Source of the DNA: Comamonadaceae bacterium PBBC1
GTDB lineage: Bacteria > Pseudomonadota > Gammaproteobacteria > Burkholderiales > Burkholderiaceae_C
DNA length: 64,000 bases
Direction: 5' to 3'
NCBI GenBank assembly: GCA_002256145.1
Contig: NKIP01000003.1
Span: 186,001-250,000 of the forward strand
The notes below the pieces were generated by a model. The model saw nothing but the letters and a program-made list of their open reading frames with translations, was not told the DNA's origin and made no database searches. Positions 11,501 through 16,967 of the stretch are shown here, piece by piece. Numbering within the stretch: position 1 is the stretch's first letter; the number at the start of each line of letters is the position of its first letter. The position numbers were made by a program, and so were the translations under genes.

Positions 11501-12209
11501 CGGTGTCGGCGGCTCCCAAAGCCACGCCGCCTTGGGGCGCGATGATCTGGCCTTCGTTGCTGACGCTGGCACCCAGCAAGGCCACATAGCCGCCGGGGGC
11601 CACTTCGATGCGGCCTTTGTTGATGACTTGGCCCGTGCTGCCGTCGCGGGTGTACCGCATGTTGCCGGCCATGAAGTCGGCGTCGCTGATGTTGAGGGTG
11701 GAGGCCGTGAAGGCGCTGGCACTCACACTGCCATCGCTGCCCACCACGATGCCTTTGGGGTTGACCAGCACCACCTGACCGTTGGCTTGCAACTGGCCCA
11801 GAATTTGGGTGGGGTTGTCTGACAGCACGCGGTTGAGCAACACCGACTGGCTGCTGGGCTGCAGCACGGTGACCTTGGCGTTTTGGCCGATATCGAAGCT
11901 TTGCCAATTGACCACCGCTTTGGGCGTGCTTTGGGTGATGGCCATTTGGTGACCCGACTGGCTGACACTGACCACCCCTTGCGCCACTTGCGCCCCTTGG
12001 GGCAGGGTTTGACTCCAGCCCAGACTCACCGAAGCAAAGCCCAGCGCCAGCGTGCCCACAAAGCGTGCATCGAAGAAACCTGCTGCACCTGCTGCACCTG
12101 GGGCTGCGCTGGCACCTTGTCCTTTGGACTGGCTGCAAGCATGTTCACCCACAGCCACCAAGGTGCCCAAGCGCTTAGAGAAGATGGTTTTGTAGCAAAG
12201 ATGGTTCAC
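1..12209 (-). CDS. Giant two-partner-secretion adhesin (TpsA, filamentous haemagglutinin type), 3' end cut by the window
   Basis: The frame read leftward from GTG at 12209 stays open to position 3, giving at least 4069 codons; the stop lies outside. The in-frame codon five positions upstream of the GTG is TGA, and no ATG lies between, so GTG is the start. Residues 1-24 fit an extended signal peptide (VNHLCYKTIFSKRLGTLVAV), then a hydrophobic segment ending near GWSQ. Residues about 70-350 form the TPS secretion domain, with the VNPKGIVVG signature. A LLDPSDITI motif, common in large haemagglutinins, lies near residue 383. After this come beta-helix sequence, autotransporter-associated strand repeats (about 936-1810), YDG repeats (about 1950-3200) and MBG-like repeats to the window edge. 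The product should be a long surface fibre exported by the neighbouring TpsB. Secretion class is firm; the ligand is unknown. Confidence 0.9.
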   Translation of the reverse strand, partial: MNHLCYKTIFSKRLGTLVAVGEHACSQSKGQGASAAPGAAGAAGFFDARFVGTLALGFASVSLGWSQTLPQGAQVAQGVVSVSQSGHQMAITQSTPKAVVNWQSFDIGQNAKVTVLQPSSQSVLLNRVLSDNPTQILGQLQANGQVVLVNPKGIVVGSDGSVSASAFTASTLNISDADFMAGNMRYTRDGSTGQVINKGRIEVAPGGYVALLGASVSNEGQIIAPQGGVALGAADTVTVPLGRTGKIKLELTPASINAAVANQKDGVIVADGGQVYLQAAALGQAVASVLNSGSIDTSGGQAGVVHLLADGGQIKVDGRITANSSGQDDQGHTRKGGDIVIGRDEDTGVLAKATDVSGAKLESQRGFVETSGDHLVTREVSVKAAEWLLDPSDITISSAADSNVTGTSPADTTPNGATGTSSVVSVNTIQTAINAGTSVTIKTTNDSNTTGAGNITLANALVFNNQGATDASLNLVADNGITQNAGASITTNAASAQRVNVNLTANGNYQGNTAEHASSQGIVLSSTINTNGAVTLTGTHKNTGAGAGVQFGSGASITTPGAVTVTGTSTSGTGYGVVLNNTLIDAGTTGDISITGTSTGNHGVFNNLTYSNAYNMKLLGKNVSIHGSTSGAGSSGFLSYIGAFAGNTVTAAENLSITGIVNGEGSGKAIDHGTTSWQNLVSAYTAGGTLSITGTNASAANTSPTISMVGVQARADGDLTVSATTNNAATDAIFINSSAYFAGVPAPGYIGGASSFVSTGGNTTLKSNQGSILIQDGVPNSVTSTAITGKNVIIDNTGGTFAGGVFTAGSGVSTASGRSGVQIADSLRATDPNLASNPMLRTITATDGGQIVLSGKKASTLGSGVEIKSSAALTAANITINGENTGASGAAINISNGAARLTSTQATTLTSGGVGSGTSLVAAGNISVGTQLTVTNPAVGSISGTISGTGSLLKSGAGQLTLSAYNATTANYETNTFSGGTTISQGALVIGHGGGNYNKTAGTGAIVVGDLNTGNNNVSLLVEKGMPGNQWGYLTRDITFTNNGTGTATLGTTYGPAGETGRGWSTVNSKITLNRDVVMNDATNDRLTLDGQITGTGNITLTGTRITMGTVSGTGISANDFVGNVTISSGTVLQASAKYNLPTTTNVINNGTLRMLDGNHQSIDGLSGSGKVETTSTSGGLLTTFSVGNNNSSATYTGTIVGTSSPLNLVKNGTGTQVLAGNNNYAGTTTINAGTLQIGNGGTSGTIGTGAITDNGALVFNRSDNALVVSAKISGTGTVTQAGTGTTTLTANNDWSGSTTISAGTLQIGNGSSTGTLGTSPTVNNNGTLAFNRSDNITVDQQITGTGGLTKAGTGTLTLMDSASLNGANNYSGVTTISAGTLQVGDGGTSGHLGTGNIVDNGKLVIKRSDAVVISKTISGSGTFEQSGSGTTTLSALNTYAGATVVNQGVLSITGDYSGTSYGTPSYDIKAGAELNFDTGARSMDYRSTAFTGSGTLSKTGTGALRWGGGVANFGLSAGALIDVRAGSLVGASNANDIWTNNKASLNVATGATFQGVEGNIIVDALTGGGTVNSGFPGYAYGINVGVNNGSGTFSGLIQNSNGAAARLTKLGTGTQILTGNNTYTGTTTISAGVLQVGKGGTTGNLGTGAVIDNAALVFNRSNALTVMNDISGTGTLTQSGTGTTILTGTNTYSGTTTLSTGILQVGNGGTSGTLGTGAVVNNTHLVFNRSNALLVSGAISGTGALTQMGSGTSTLAADNTYAGTTTVSGGTLQVGNGGSTGTLGAGDVTLSNNATLSYVRSASTTIANTISGAGNVSANITGAASDLTVNSSINLTGGKANLVTDGNLLVKQGISTTNATASAVFLESGKSTAAGTATGGDIQISGSGAVTVGSGGRATYMTGSIAGSTGMGVLAGNNRYNSDETTTNYTAALGSGAYAIYREKPLVSVQVNSVTKTYDGLVFSGGTLNTTLTSGALRNGDTFSALTANASFGGTSQGSKNASATPYSISVTDTGGKNALGYGLTYNAGSLTINKANLTITANPVTKTYDGTVNATGTGTVAALAGVAGGDVVNNAGKQAFLDANAGSNKTVRASGVTIKDAANADMTGNYNITYTDNTSSLINKANLTVTANDDARFVGRTDAAGFAGVHYTGLVNGETSSVLGGTLAITRSNDSTGTAGVYTGVLSPSGLTSGNYNIAFATGTYTIVPANQLLIRNANIDAAYGSSWTYDPTAQYLDGNNDAIITLSRTGTGNSFTFSDGLGTSVNATLKAYAGTNLAGLSSSGHTVVGNYSIKDISPTVVGGNFVGAPVFAGQLNVLAKAVTPNATGVSKVYDGTTAMNNVVLGLTGQVTGDGLTISGTGSFTNKNAGTGLGYTIANMALSGADAANYYLSGNTSSLSGTDGIITPATLKLTTSNVSKTYDGTTSAMGSAVATQSTQLFGSDTVSGGTFAFTDKNAGTGNKVVQVSGVTLNDGNGGGNYIVEYVNNTTSTIHKADLAIQAVTDTKTYDGTVVSGKVLEVNNASGSTDVVTASQEFASKNALGTSGSTLQVKSGYTVKDTGGADMSGNYNISTTTAAGTIDKKNVTLDSISADHKTYDGSDQASITSGAISTGVGSETLSVSGLGTFADKHVASGKTVTVSDVATLSKTDGTGSWANYNLTTTGTLTTTANISARTLILAAATDSKTYDGTTSSSAAVLITGAQTGDTISANQVFASKHALGANNSVLKVGSFTIEDGNNGNNYVVSQNTASGTIQKANLTVTATQLEKTYDGTTTATGSGTVGTLAGQAAGESVNAAGSQAFLSKNAGQANKYVRASGVTIKDSANADVTSNYDISYIDNTSSTIHKADLVVSLADQTKVYDGTTTVTLASSAFTATGVTVGGVTESATVKSTTGTYNDKNVASAHTVTATLSGADFSSGTADVSNYNLPASVSNTSSTITKANLAVTLANQTKVYDGNANATLAAGAITATGVTVGGVTETATVTQTVGSYNSKNVASANTVTAHLAAGQFTAGTADLGNYNLPTTVSNTTSTITQAALTLTANSDTSKVYNGSEQSVSGFAITSGSLQGTDSLAVDLANITAGAKATHAGTHTSTVNDSAYTNGNYAITKVNGTLFIDQKEVSLAAAKTYDGSKTLTGTQLSITTGVGSETLGYTLATIRSKNVGDNSSNFVDAVSLSNGSNGGLVSNYKLPALSASVNNSVVLTAKALTGAIADVTTTYGTATATGAVSLSGKVGTDDVLAASTATLVSAATSTSGQIRAGSYVQTVSAGLTGADAGNYSFAGSTTPTANYVVNKLALTGAIAQGLSTYSNTLVAGAVSLTNTVSGDDVLASGVNIDTTGKTSTSGHLKAGVHTGIQTLTGLTGADKDNYTFADIKGDYKVNQLALTGTIAKGETVYGANLLTGTVNLTNKVGTDVVDASGVSIDTTGKTSTSGKLKAGEHTGIQTLSGLTGTDKDNYSFADVKGDYKVNKLALTGGIAQGESIYGSALQAGAVTLTNKVGTDVVDASGVTIDTTDKTSTSGKLKAGMHTGVQTLTGLTGADMDNYTFAAVKGDYKVNKLALTGSIAQGLTTYGDALVAGTVTLINKVGTDVVDASGVSIATTGKTSTRGKLKAGEHTGIQTLTGLTGVDMDNYTFADVKGDYTVNKLALSGTIAKGETVYGSALQAGAVTLSNKVGTDVVDASGVSIATTGKTSTSGKLKAGEHTGIQTLTGLTGADMDNYTFADVKGDYTVNKLALTGSIAQGLTTYGDALVAGTVTLSNKVGTDVVDASGVIVDTTNKTSTSGHLKAGVHTGVQTLTGLTGADTDNYTFADIKGDYKVNKLALTVASIADVSTTYATAADAGVVSFGNKQGADKVTASASIVGGTNSTSGHLKASSYKQTATAISGDDAGNYSFESFTTTDNNYVVNKLALTGAAIAGVSTTYATAANTGAVSFANVQGGDKVTASASIVGGENSSSGHLQAGSYQQTATTIGGDDSANYSFAGFTTTDNNYVVNKLALTGAAIAGVTTTYATAANTGAVSFTNVQGTDKVTASASIVETATSTSGHLKAGSYQQTATA
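2590..6350 (-). repeat. YDG-type repeats of the adhesin (about twelve copies)
   Basis: On the minus strand the motif K(T/V)Y(D/N)G recurs about every 250-300 bp, visible on the plus strand as cgtcgtaggt/cgtcgtacac-like strings near 2800, 3035, 3330, 3615, 3885, 4130, 4405, 4670, 4930, 5200, 6055 and 6330. Each is followed by a threonine/serine-rich strand and a NYNI- or NYVV-like segment, as in the YDG/MBG bacterial stalk domains. Copies are more diverged than the C-terminal 264-bp units. They probably build a rigid stalk. Confidence 0.75.
6780..9400 (-). repeat. Autotransporter-associated beta-strand repeats of the adhesin
   Basis: Minus-strand translation shows repeated units of the form GTGTLT..GTGTTTLTG.N.YSGTTTISAGTLQVGNGGTSG.LGTG, the signature of the autotransporter-associated beta-strand repeat. 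Around eight to ten copies occur between the haemagglutinin-like N-terminal helix and the YDG stalk. They are expected to extend the beta-helix. Units of about 198-270 bp are similar but not identical. Confidence 0.75.
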
Positions 12210-12261
12210 GGCAGGAATTCGTCAAGTGACGCACCCACACGCGAAAAGCCAAAAACGCTTA

Positions 12262-12290
12262 TCTATCAGTTATGAGTGCTTATTTGTCAA
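12262..12290 (-). promoter_or_regulatory. Possible separate promoter for the adhesin gene
   Basis: On the minus strand a perfect TTGACA (12290-12285) is followed after 17 bp by GATAGA (12267-12262), a weak -10. It would start transcription about 45 nt before the GTG start. The surrounding 12210-12428 interval is strikingly AT-rich against its neighbours. The -10 matches only three of six consensus bases, so this is tentative; the adhesin could equally be read from the tpsB promoter. Confidence 0.3.
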
Positions 12291-12428
12291 TTTTCGATTT
12301 CCTTGGAACTTCTATCATTGTCCAATTGGGGTATTCAGGCAGTTTTAACGAAACTTTTTTGCTTTTATTGCCGAAATTATTAAATACATAGATTTATATT
12401 CAAATTCACCAAAAGCTTGACTTCTTGT

Positions 12429-14111
12429 TCAAAACGCATAGCTCACAGACAGATTGACGCGTTGGTTGTTGGGCTCAGACTCGATGTTGCTGGGCACCCA
12501 GCCCTTGTAGCCACGGTGCCCTCTGGCCCAAGTCAGGGCGTACTGCACCTGAAAATAACGCCCTTGCACTTGCAAGCCCGAGCCCTGCAGCGCATAACGC
12601 TGCACAGTGGCACTGGCCAAAGGATGGACTTGGGGCACGACTTGACCCACGTCATAAAAGACCGACACCGTTGTATTGAAGGGCAAGGACTGGCTCAGCT
12701 CCAAGGTGCCCAGCACACCCCGGTCACCTGTGCCGTCGGCGCTGGTGTAGGCCCGCACGCCGTTGACACCCCCCAAAGTGATTTGGTTGTAACCGTCCAG
12801 GTTGCGGTTGGCCCATTGGCCCCGCACACGGGCATTCAGGCGCAAAGAGCCACTGGCATTGATGTGTGTCTGGCTTTTGAGCGCAAGGTCCACGCGGGCA
12901 TAGCTGCCAGCGGGCACGGCCAAGCTGACCGCATCGGGGTACTGGCCCAGGGTCAAGCCCATCTCGGCCCGCACAGGTTGATTGGACAAGCGCTCGTTGT
13001 CCGCACTCAAGCGCCAGCGCCATTGATGGTCTTTGGTGTTGGAGATGGGCGCGTCTGTGGCCTGTAAGCGGCTCTCGCTTTGGCGCGTGACAACGTCCAT
13101 CTGACCTTTGAACACGACATCACGAGACCCCCCGAGAATGCGTGTCAGCCCCAAGCCCAGCTCGGTGGACTGGCCCTTCGTGCTGGCCGATCCGCCCAAC
13201 ACCGAGCGGCTGCGCGAATAAGAACCAAACACCTGGCCACGGCCACCCACAGCAGGCAGCAAAAATTCGACATCCGCCCGCCCATACGCAATGCCCTCAG
13301 AGGCTTGGGCCAACAAAGACAGCTGTGATTTGATGCCGGGCATGCCCACGGTGCTGGCGGCCATCAGCTGAGCGCGACCATATTGCCGAAGACCGTGGTT
13401 GTTGAGCTGCGCCACACCCGACAACCAGTGTCCAGGCTGGGCCTGCGCCGGGGCCACCGTGATCACCAAGTCCAGCAACTCGGGGCCCACCGCTCGCAAG
13501 GTGGCCTCGAGCTCGACCGGCAGGTCAAAGCTGGCCGAATCAAGCAACTGGTCCAGCGCCAAGGTGTCCAGCGCCACACCCGCTTGAAACTTGTCGGCAA
13601 AACGCGCTTGAATCCGCTTCAAATGGGCCGCATCGGGCTGGCCATTGAGGGACAGCACGCGCACCACATTGATCTTGGGCTGCATCACCTGAACTTGCAA
13701 CTGCTCGCCCGCAGGGGTCATGACCACCTCGGTCTTGGCATAAGCCATGAAGCCCTCGCGGGCCGCTTTGTCGTAAAACCAGGCATGGAAGGCCTGGATT
13801 TGTTCAATCGACACGGGCTGGCCGATGCGCGGCTGCCAATAGCGCTCAATGGCCTGCGGCAAGATGGCACTTTGCACCTTGAGTGATGCCAAGCGCGTCA
13901 TCGGGGTGCTGGCCTCCAAGCCCAGGGTGTCCACATGCACCAAAGGTTTGGGTTGTGAGCGCTCGCGCAGCTGTTGGCCCAGCTGTTCAATGTTTCTTTG
14001 GGCAGCGGCAGGATCGGCCTGCGCGAGCACGGGGTTTGGGCTGAGTGCCCAAGCCCATAAACACAAGATGAGCCATGTTCGCCCCTGAGGGCATGTGTTC
14101 AATGTCTGCAT
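12429..14111 (-). CDS. TpsB outer-membrane transporter (ShlB/FhaC/HecB family)
   Basis: This is the partner pore that moves the adjacent TpsA adhesin across the outer membrane. From the chosen ATG the product has 560 residues, the usual FhaC size. It starts with a signal peptide (hydrophobic WLILCLWAWAL, cleavage near VLAQA), then a POTRA-like region rich in Q and R, and a C-terminal beta barrel with alternating strands that ends in VSYAF, a terminal Phe typical of barrel proteins. The conserved loop motif appears as LGGVNGVRAY. The frame is open upstream, with ATGs at 14153 and 14132; 14111 was chosen because it gives a compact signal peptide, though no start has a clear ribosome site. The gene precedes the adhesin by 219 bp on the same strand, in the standard TpsB-TpsA order. 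Confidence 0.88.
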   Translation of the reverse strand: MQTLNTCPQGRTWLILCLWAWALSPNPVLAQADPAAAQRNIEQLGQQLRERSQPKPLVHVDTLGLEASTPMTRLASLKVQSAILPQAIERYWQPRIGQPVSIEQIQAFHAWFYDKAAREGFMAYAKTEVVMTPAGEQLQVQVMQPKINVVRVLSLNGQPDAAHLKRIQARFADKFQAGVALDTLALDQLLDSASFDLPVELEATLRAVGPELLDLVITVAPAQAQPGHWLSGVAQLNNHGLRQYGRAQLMAASTVGMPGIKSQLSLLAQASEGIAYGRADVEFLLPAVGGRGQVFGSYSRSRSVLGGSASTKGQSTELGLGLTRILGGSRDVVFKGQMDVVTRQSESRLQATDAPISNTKDHQWRWRLSADNERLSNQPVRAEMGLTLGQYPDAVSLAVPAGSYARVDLALKSQTHINASGSLRLNARVRGQWANRNLDGYNQITLGGVNGVRAYTSADGTGDRGVLGTLELSQSLPFNTTVSVFYDVGQVVPQVHPLASATVQRYALQGSGLQVQGRYFQVQYALTWARGHRGYKGWVPSNIESEPNNQRVNLSVSYAF

Positions 14112-14451
14112 GGTGAGGTGGGCCACTGACATCGGCAAATGACCGACTTCCATGGCATTTTGAAAATTAGAAGCATAACGGCATATAAAAAATTGACACT
14201 TGACTCCTTCAGAAATCTTTTATTCATTGATTTATCAATTTGAGTCTTCATGATCCGTTCCGATGGTCTGGGTCTGCCAGCGCAGCCCCCAACGGGTGTG
14301 CGGCTTGGGTGAGTTGCTCGGAGCTTTGAACGGAACTTGGGATTCGTTGTTAAAGTGCCCCATTCGCACCACGCCGTGGCATGCCATGCTGCCGTGTGAA
14401 CCGTTTGCCCCAAACCAGAAGCCGCAGTCAGAGGCCATCACAAACCACACC
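14112..14451. other. Divergent intergenic region between tpsB and rcoM
   Basis: About 340 bp separate the two divergent genes. The tpsB-proximal part (14150-14240) is AT-rich and contains, on the minus strand, GAAGGAG near 14213 but no convincing gene behind it. The rcoM-proximal part has normal GC and an open frame continuous with rcoM (ATG-like start at 14263) that lacks similarity to the RcoM family. It must hold both promoters; I cannot assign -10/-35 boxes with confidence. Confidence 0.4.
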
Positions 14452-15195
14452 ATGGACGCCAAAACCACGCCCAACCCCAGCCTGTACCTGTTTGAAAAGT
14501 TCGAGGCCGGCGTCATCCATCTGGATGCTCAGCGCAACGTGCTGGCCATGAACGACTTTGCGCGTCGTGTTTTGCCGGTGGACGAGAAACAGCCCTTCAA
14601 TAAACTCGTCACCTCTTTCCACCCCGAGCGCTCCAAACCCAAGGTCAATTTTTTGCTCGACGAGGCCTCGGGCTGCCCCATGGCCAACGCGGTCCCGATG
14701 ACGATGATCATCAACATTCCCGAGCAGGTGCTGCTGATCAAGGTCAGCCGCCTGGGTGATGTCAACGGCGACACCACCGGTTTTGCCTTGGTGTTTTACG
14801 ACGTGACCCAAGTGGTCAGCCAGGAACTGCCCATTGCCGAGACCCCCGCCAAAAACATGCGCTTGTCGCGCATCCCGATGGTGGCCGATCAAAAAGTCTC
14901 GTTTGTGGACACTGCCGATGTGCTCAGTCTGGAGTCACAAGCCCATTACACCCGCGTGCTCACGCGGGAGGGCTACCACTTTTGCAACCTGAGCATTGGC
15001 GATCTGGCGCTGCGCCTGGACCCGGCGCAGTTCATGCGGGTGCACCGCTGTTTCATTGTCAATTTACAGGCCGTGCAGTCCTTGGGGCGCGAGGGCAGCA
15101 AAACCCATATCTTGCTCAAAGGCAAAAACACCCAACCCGTACCCGTGTCACGCGGCGAAGTCGTCCGTTTGCGCGAGGCCTTGGGCTTGGGCTGA
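14452..15195 (+). CDS. rcoM: RcoM, CO-sensing heme transcription regulator (PAS + LytTR)
   Basis: A single-component CO sensor: an N-terminal PAS domain (about residues 10-120) binds heme, and a C-terminal LytTR domain (about 145-245) binds DNA. The known Burkholderia RcoM heme ligands, His74 and Met104, correspond here to His57 in SFHPERSK and Met85 in PMTMIINIP. The ferric-state Cys94 corresponds to Cys75 in SGCPMA. The Cys-Met spacing is identical and the His-Cys spacing is two residues shorter. The LytTR part shows QAHYTRVLT and FMRVHRCFIVN. ATG 14452 gives 247 residues; the frame is open to 14263, but that extension does not resemble the family. It lies directly upstream of coxM on the same strand, as expected for the activator of aerobic CO oxidation. 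Identification rests on recalled family sequence. Confidence 0.88.
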   Translation: MDAKTTPNPSLYLFEKFEAGVIHLDAQRNVLAMNDFARRVLPVDEKQPFNKLVTSFHPERSKPKVNFLLDEASGCPMANAVPMTMIINIPEQVLLIKVSRLGDVNGDTTGFALVFYDVTQVVSQELPIAETPAKNMRLSRIPMVADQKVSFVDTADVLSLESQAHYTRVLTREGYHFCNLSIGDLALRLDPAQFMRVHRCFIVNLQAVQSLGREGSKTHILLKGKNTQPVPVSRGEVVRLREALGLG

Positions 15196-15242
15196 AGACC
15201 TTGTCCTGCTGGCCTGACGCACTCACACCCCCTTCTCCACCA

Positions 15243-15280
15243 CGTCGGGCTGAATGTGCCGACGGACGGGGGCGTCTTTT
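15243..15280 (+). terminator. Probable rcoM terminator
   Basis: Two adjacent hairpins, CGTCGG/CCGACG (15243-15248 with 15259-15264) and GACG-GGGG-CGTC (15265-15276), are followed by TTTT, 48 bp after the rcoM stop. The stems are short, so termination may be partial. Confidence 0.4.
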
Positions 15281-15429
15281 GTAGGTCGGTGGCTTCAGCC
15301 CCGACATGCACTTACGCAAGGCATCACCCCTTACACCCCCAGGTATTGGGCAGCCAAACCAAGGGTATTCACTGGGCTTTTGGGCACCTAGGACATTCCC
15401 TGATTGCGAGACCCAAAAAGTCTGATCAA

Positions 15430-15462
15430 TGCATTTCATGCCCTCTAAAGTGCATTTCGTGC
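15430..15462 (+). promoter_or_regulatory. Candidate RcoM operator: 12-bp direct repeat with 21-bp period
   Basis: TGCATTTCATGC (15430-15441) and TGCATTTCGTGC (15451-15462) differ at one base and start 21 bp apart, about two helical turns. LytTR regulators characteristically bind short direct repeats with such spacing. The site lies about 110 bp upstream of coxM and just downstream of the gene for a LytTR regulator. Assignment to RcoM is inference from position and architecture. Confidence 0.5.
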
Positions 15463-15571
15463 AATAAATCGACCAACGAATGACGAAATTGAACAAAACC
15501 TGACTATTCAGTCGGAAAAGGACTCTCCTCAATACTCCAATCTGTTTTTCACAAAACTCAGGAGACCCTTG

Positions 15572-16435
15572 ATGATTCCACCGCGTTTTGAATACCACGC
15601 GCCCAAAACCGTCGGCGAGGCCGTGGCCTTGCTCGGCCAATTGGGCTCTGACGCCAAGCTGCTGGCCGGCGGCCACAGCCTGCTGCCCATGATGAAGTTG
15701 CGTTTTGCAGCCCCCGAACACCTGATCGACATCAACCGCATCCCCGAACTCAAGGGCATCCGCGAAGAAGGCGGCACCGTGGTGATCGGTGCCATGACGG
15801 TCGAAAACGAGCTGATCAGCTCGCCCATCTTGCAAGCCAAAGTGCCTTTGCTGTGCGAAGCGGCCAAGCTGATCGCCGACCCGCAAGTGCGCAACCGAGG
15901 CACGATTGGCGGTGACATCGCCCACGGTGACCCCGGCAACGACCACCCCGCGCTGTCCATCGTGATCGACGCGTCTTTTGTGCTGGAAGGCCCGAACGGC
16001 CGCCGCACCGTGGCCGCTGACGGGTTTTTTCTCGGCACCTACATGACGCTGCTCGAAGAAAACGAAGTCATGTGCGAGATCCGCGTGCCCGCTTTTGCGG
16101 CTGGCACCGGTTACGCCTACGAAAAACTCAAGCGCAAAACCGGTGACTGGGCCACAGCCGGTTGCGCCGTGGTGATCCGCAAGTCGGGTGACCAGGTCAG
16201 CCATGTGCGTGTGGCCCTGACCAACGTGGCCCCGGCCGCGCTGCGCGTCGAAGCTGCCGAGGCCGCGCTGCTGAACAAACCTTTTAATGCCGCCAACGTG
16301 CAAGCCGCCGTTGAAGCCGCCATCGCCGCGTGCGACCCCGCAGAAGACTTGCGTGGTGACATCGAATACAAGACCGCCATGGCCGGTGAGATGGTCAAGC
16401 GGGCCCTGAACAAGGCCTGGTCACGCTGCGCTTAA
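15572..16435 (+). CDS. coxM: CO dehydrogenase medium (FAD) subunit
   Basis: The flavoprotein subunit of the CoxMSL enzyme carries electrons from the iron-sulfur subunit to the membrane quinone pool. The product has 287 residues, matching CoxM. The two FAD-binding signatures are present: [13 protein letters not shown] near residue 33 and [14 protein letters not shown] near residue 111. The C-terminal CO_deh_flav_C domain follows. ATG 15572 is chosen because CAGGAG (15559-15564) lies 7 bp before it; a TTG one codon upstream is less likely. It is the first structural gene of the cox operon. Confidence 0.95.
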   Translation: MIPPRFEYHAPKTVGEAVALLGQLGSDAKLLAGGHSLLPMMKLRFAAPEHLIDINRIPELKGIREEGGTVVIGAMTVENELISSPILQAKVPLLCEAAKLIADPQVRNRGTIGGDIAHGDPGNDHPALSIVIDASFVLEGPNGRRTVAADGFFLGTYMTLLEENEVMCEIRVPAFAAGTGYAYEKLKRKTGDWATAGCAVVIRKSGDQVSHVRVALTNVAPAALRVEAAEAALLNKPFNAANVQAAVEAAIAACDPAEDLRGDIEYKTAMAGEMVKRALNKAWSRCA

Positions 16436-16452
16436 AGCACAAGGAAAACAAC

Positions 16453-16938
16453 ATGTCCAAAAAACTCGTCACCGTTTCCGTGAACGGCAAAAAAGAAGAA
16501 AAAGCCGTTGAACCGCGCACCCTGCTGATCCACTTCCTGCGCGAAGAACTCAACCTGACCGGTGCCCACATTGGCTGCGAGACCAGCCACTGCGGTGCCT
16601 GCACCGTGGACATCGACGGCCAATCGGTCAAGTCGTGCACTCACCTGGCCATCCAGTGCGACGGCTCCGAAGTGCTGACCGTCGAAGGCCTGGCCAACAA
16701 AGGCGTGCTGCACGCGGTGCAAGAAGGCTTTTACAAAGAGCATGGTTTGCAGTGTGGCTTTTGCACGCCCGGCATGCTCATGCGTGCCTACCGCTTCTTG
16801 CAAGAGAACCCCAACCCGAGCGAAGACGAAATCCGCCACGGCATGGCCGGCAACCTGTGCCGCTGCACCGGCTACCAAAACATCGTCAAAGCCGTCCAGT
16901 ACGCCGCCAAAAAACTGCAAGAGCCCGTTGCGGCTTGA
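16453..16938 (+). CDS. coxS: CO dehydrogenase small (2x[2Fe-2S]) subunit
   Basis: A 161-residue iron-sulfur subunit linking the CoxL active site to CoxM flavin. The N-terminal plant-ferredoxin-type cluster is bound by [10 protein letters not shown] plus a downstream Cys in KSC. The C-terminal cluster is bound by CGFCTPG and LCRCTGY. AAGGAAAAC stands just before the ATG. It begins 18 bp after coxM in the canonical M-S-L order. Confidence 0.95.
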   Translation: MSKKLVTVSVNGKKEEKAVEPRTLLIHFLREELNLTGAHIGCETSHCGACTVDIDGQSVKSCTHLAIQCDGSEVLTVEGLANKGVLHAVQEGFYKEHGLQCGFCTPGMLMRAYRFLQENPNPSEDEIRHGMAGNLCRCTGYQNIVKAVQYAAKKLQEPVAA

Positions 16939-16967
16939 TGCGAACACCCATTTGATCGGAGACACAC

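Larger units (their letters stand above)
15196..15571 (+). other. rcoM-coxM intergenic region (terminator plus cox control region)
   Basis: These 376 bp hold no gene. The first part carries a terminator-like double hairpin (15243-15280). The distal part carries a direct repeat (15430-15462) about 110 bp before coxM and an AT-richer stretch where the cox promoter should lie. I could not place a convincing -10/-35 pair. Confidence 0.6.

Noticed and set aside
366..11822. Long plus-strand reading frames (for example 366-3488, 3660-4913, 5154-6185, 10332-11822)
   Set aside because: They are antisense to the adhesin repeats; composition is Gly/Val/His-rich without domains, and the minus-strand frame is continuous and well conserved.
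11224..12138. Minus-strand reading frame with ATG at 12138
   Set aside because: It is out of the adhesin frame and gives Arg/Gln/His-rich nonsense; the true frame starts with GTG at 12209.
14263..14451. N-terminal extension of RcoM from the start at 14263
   Set aside because: The extra 63 residues do not resemble the RcoM family, and the ATG at 14452 gives the usual length.
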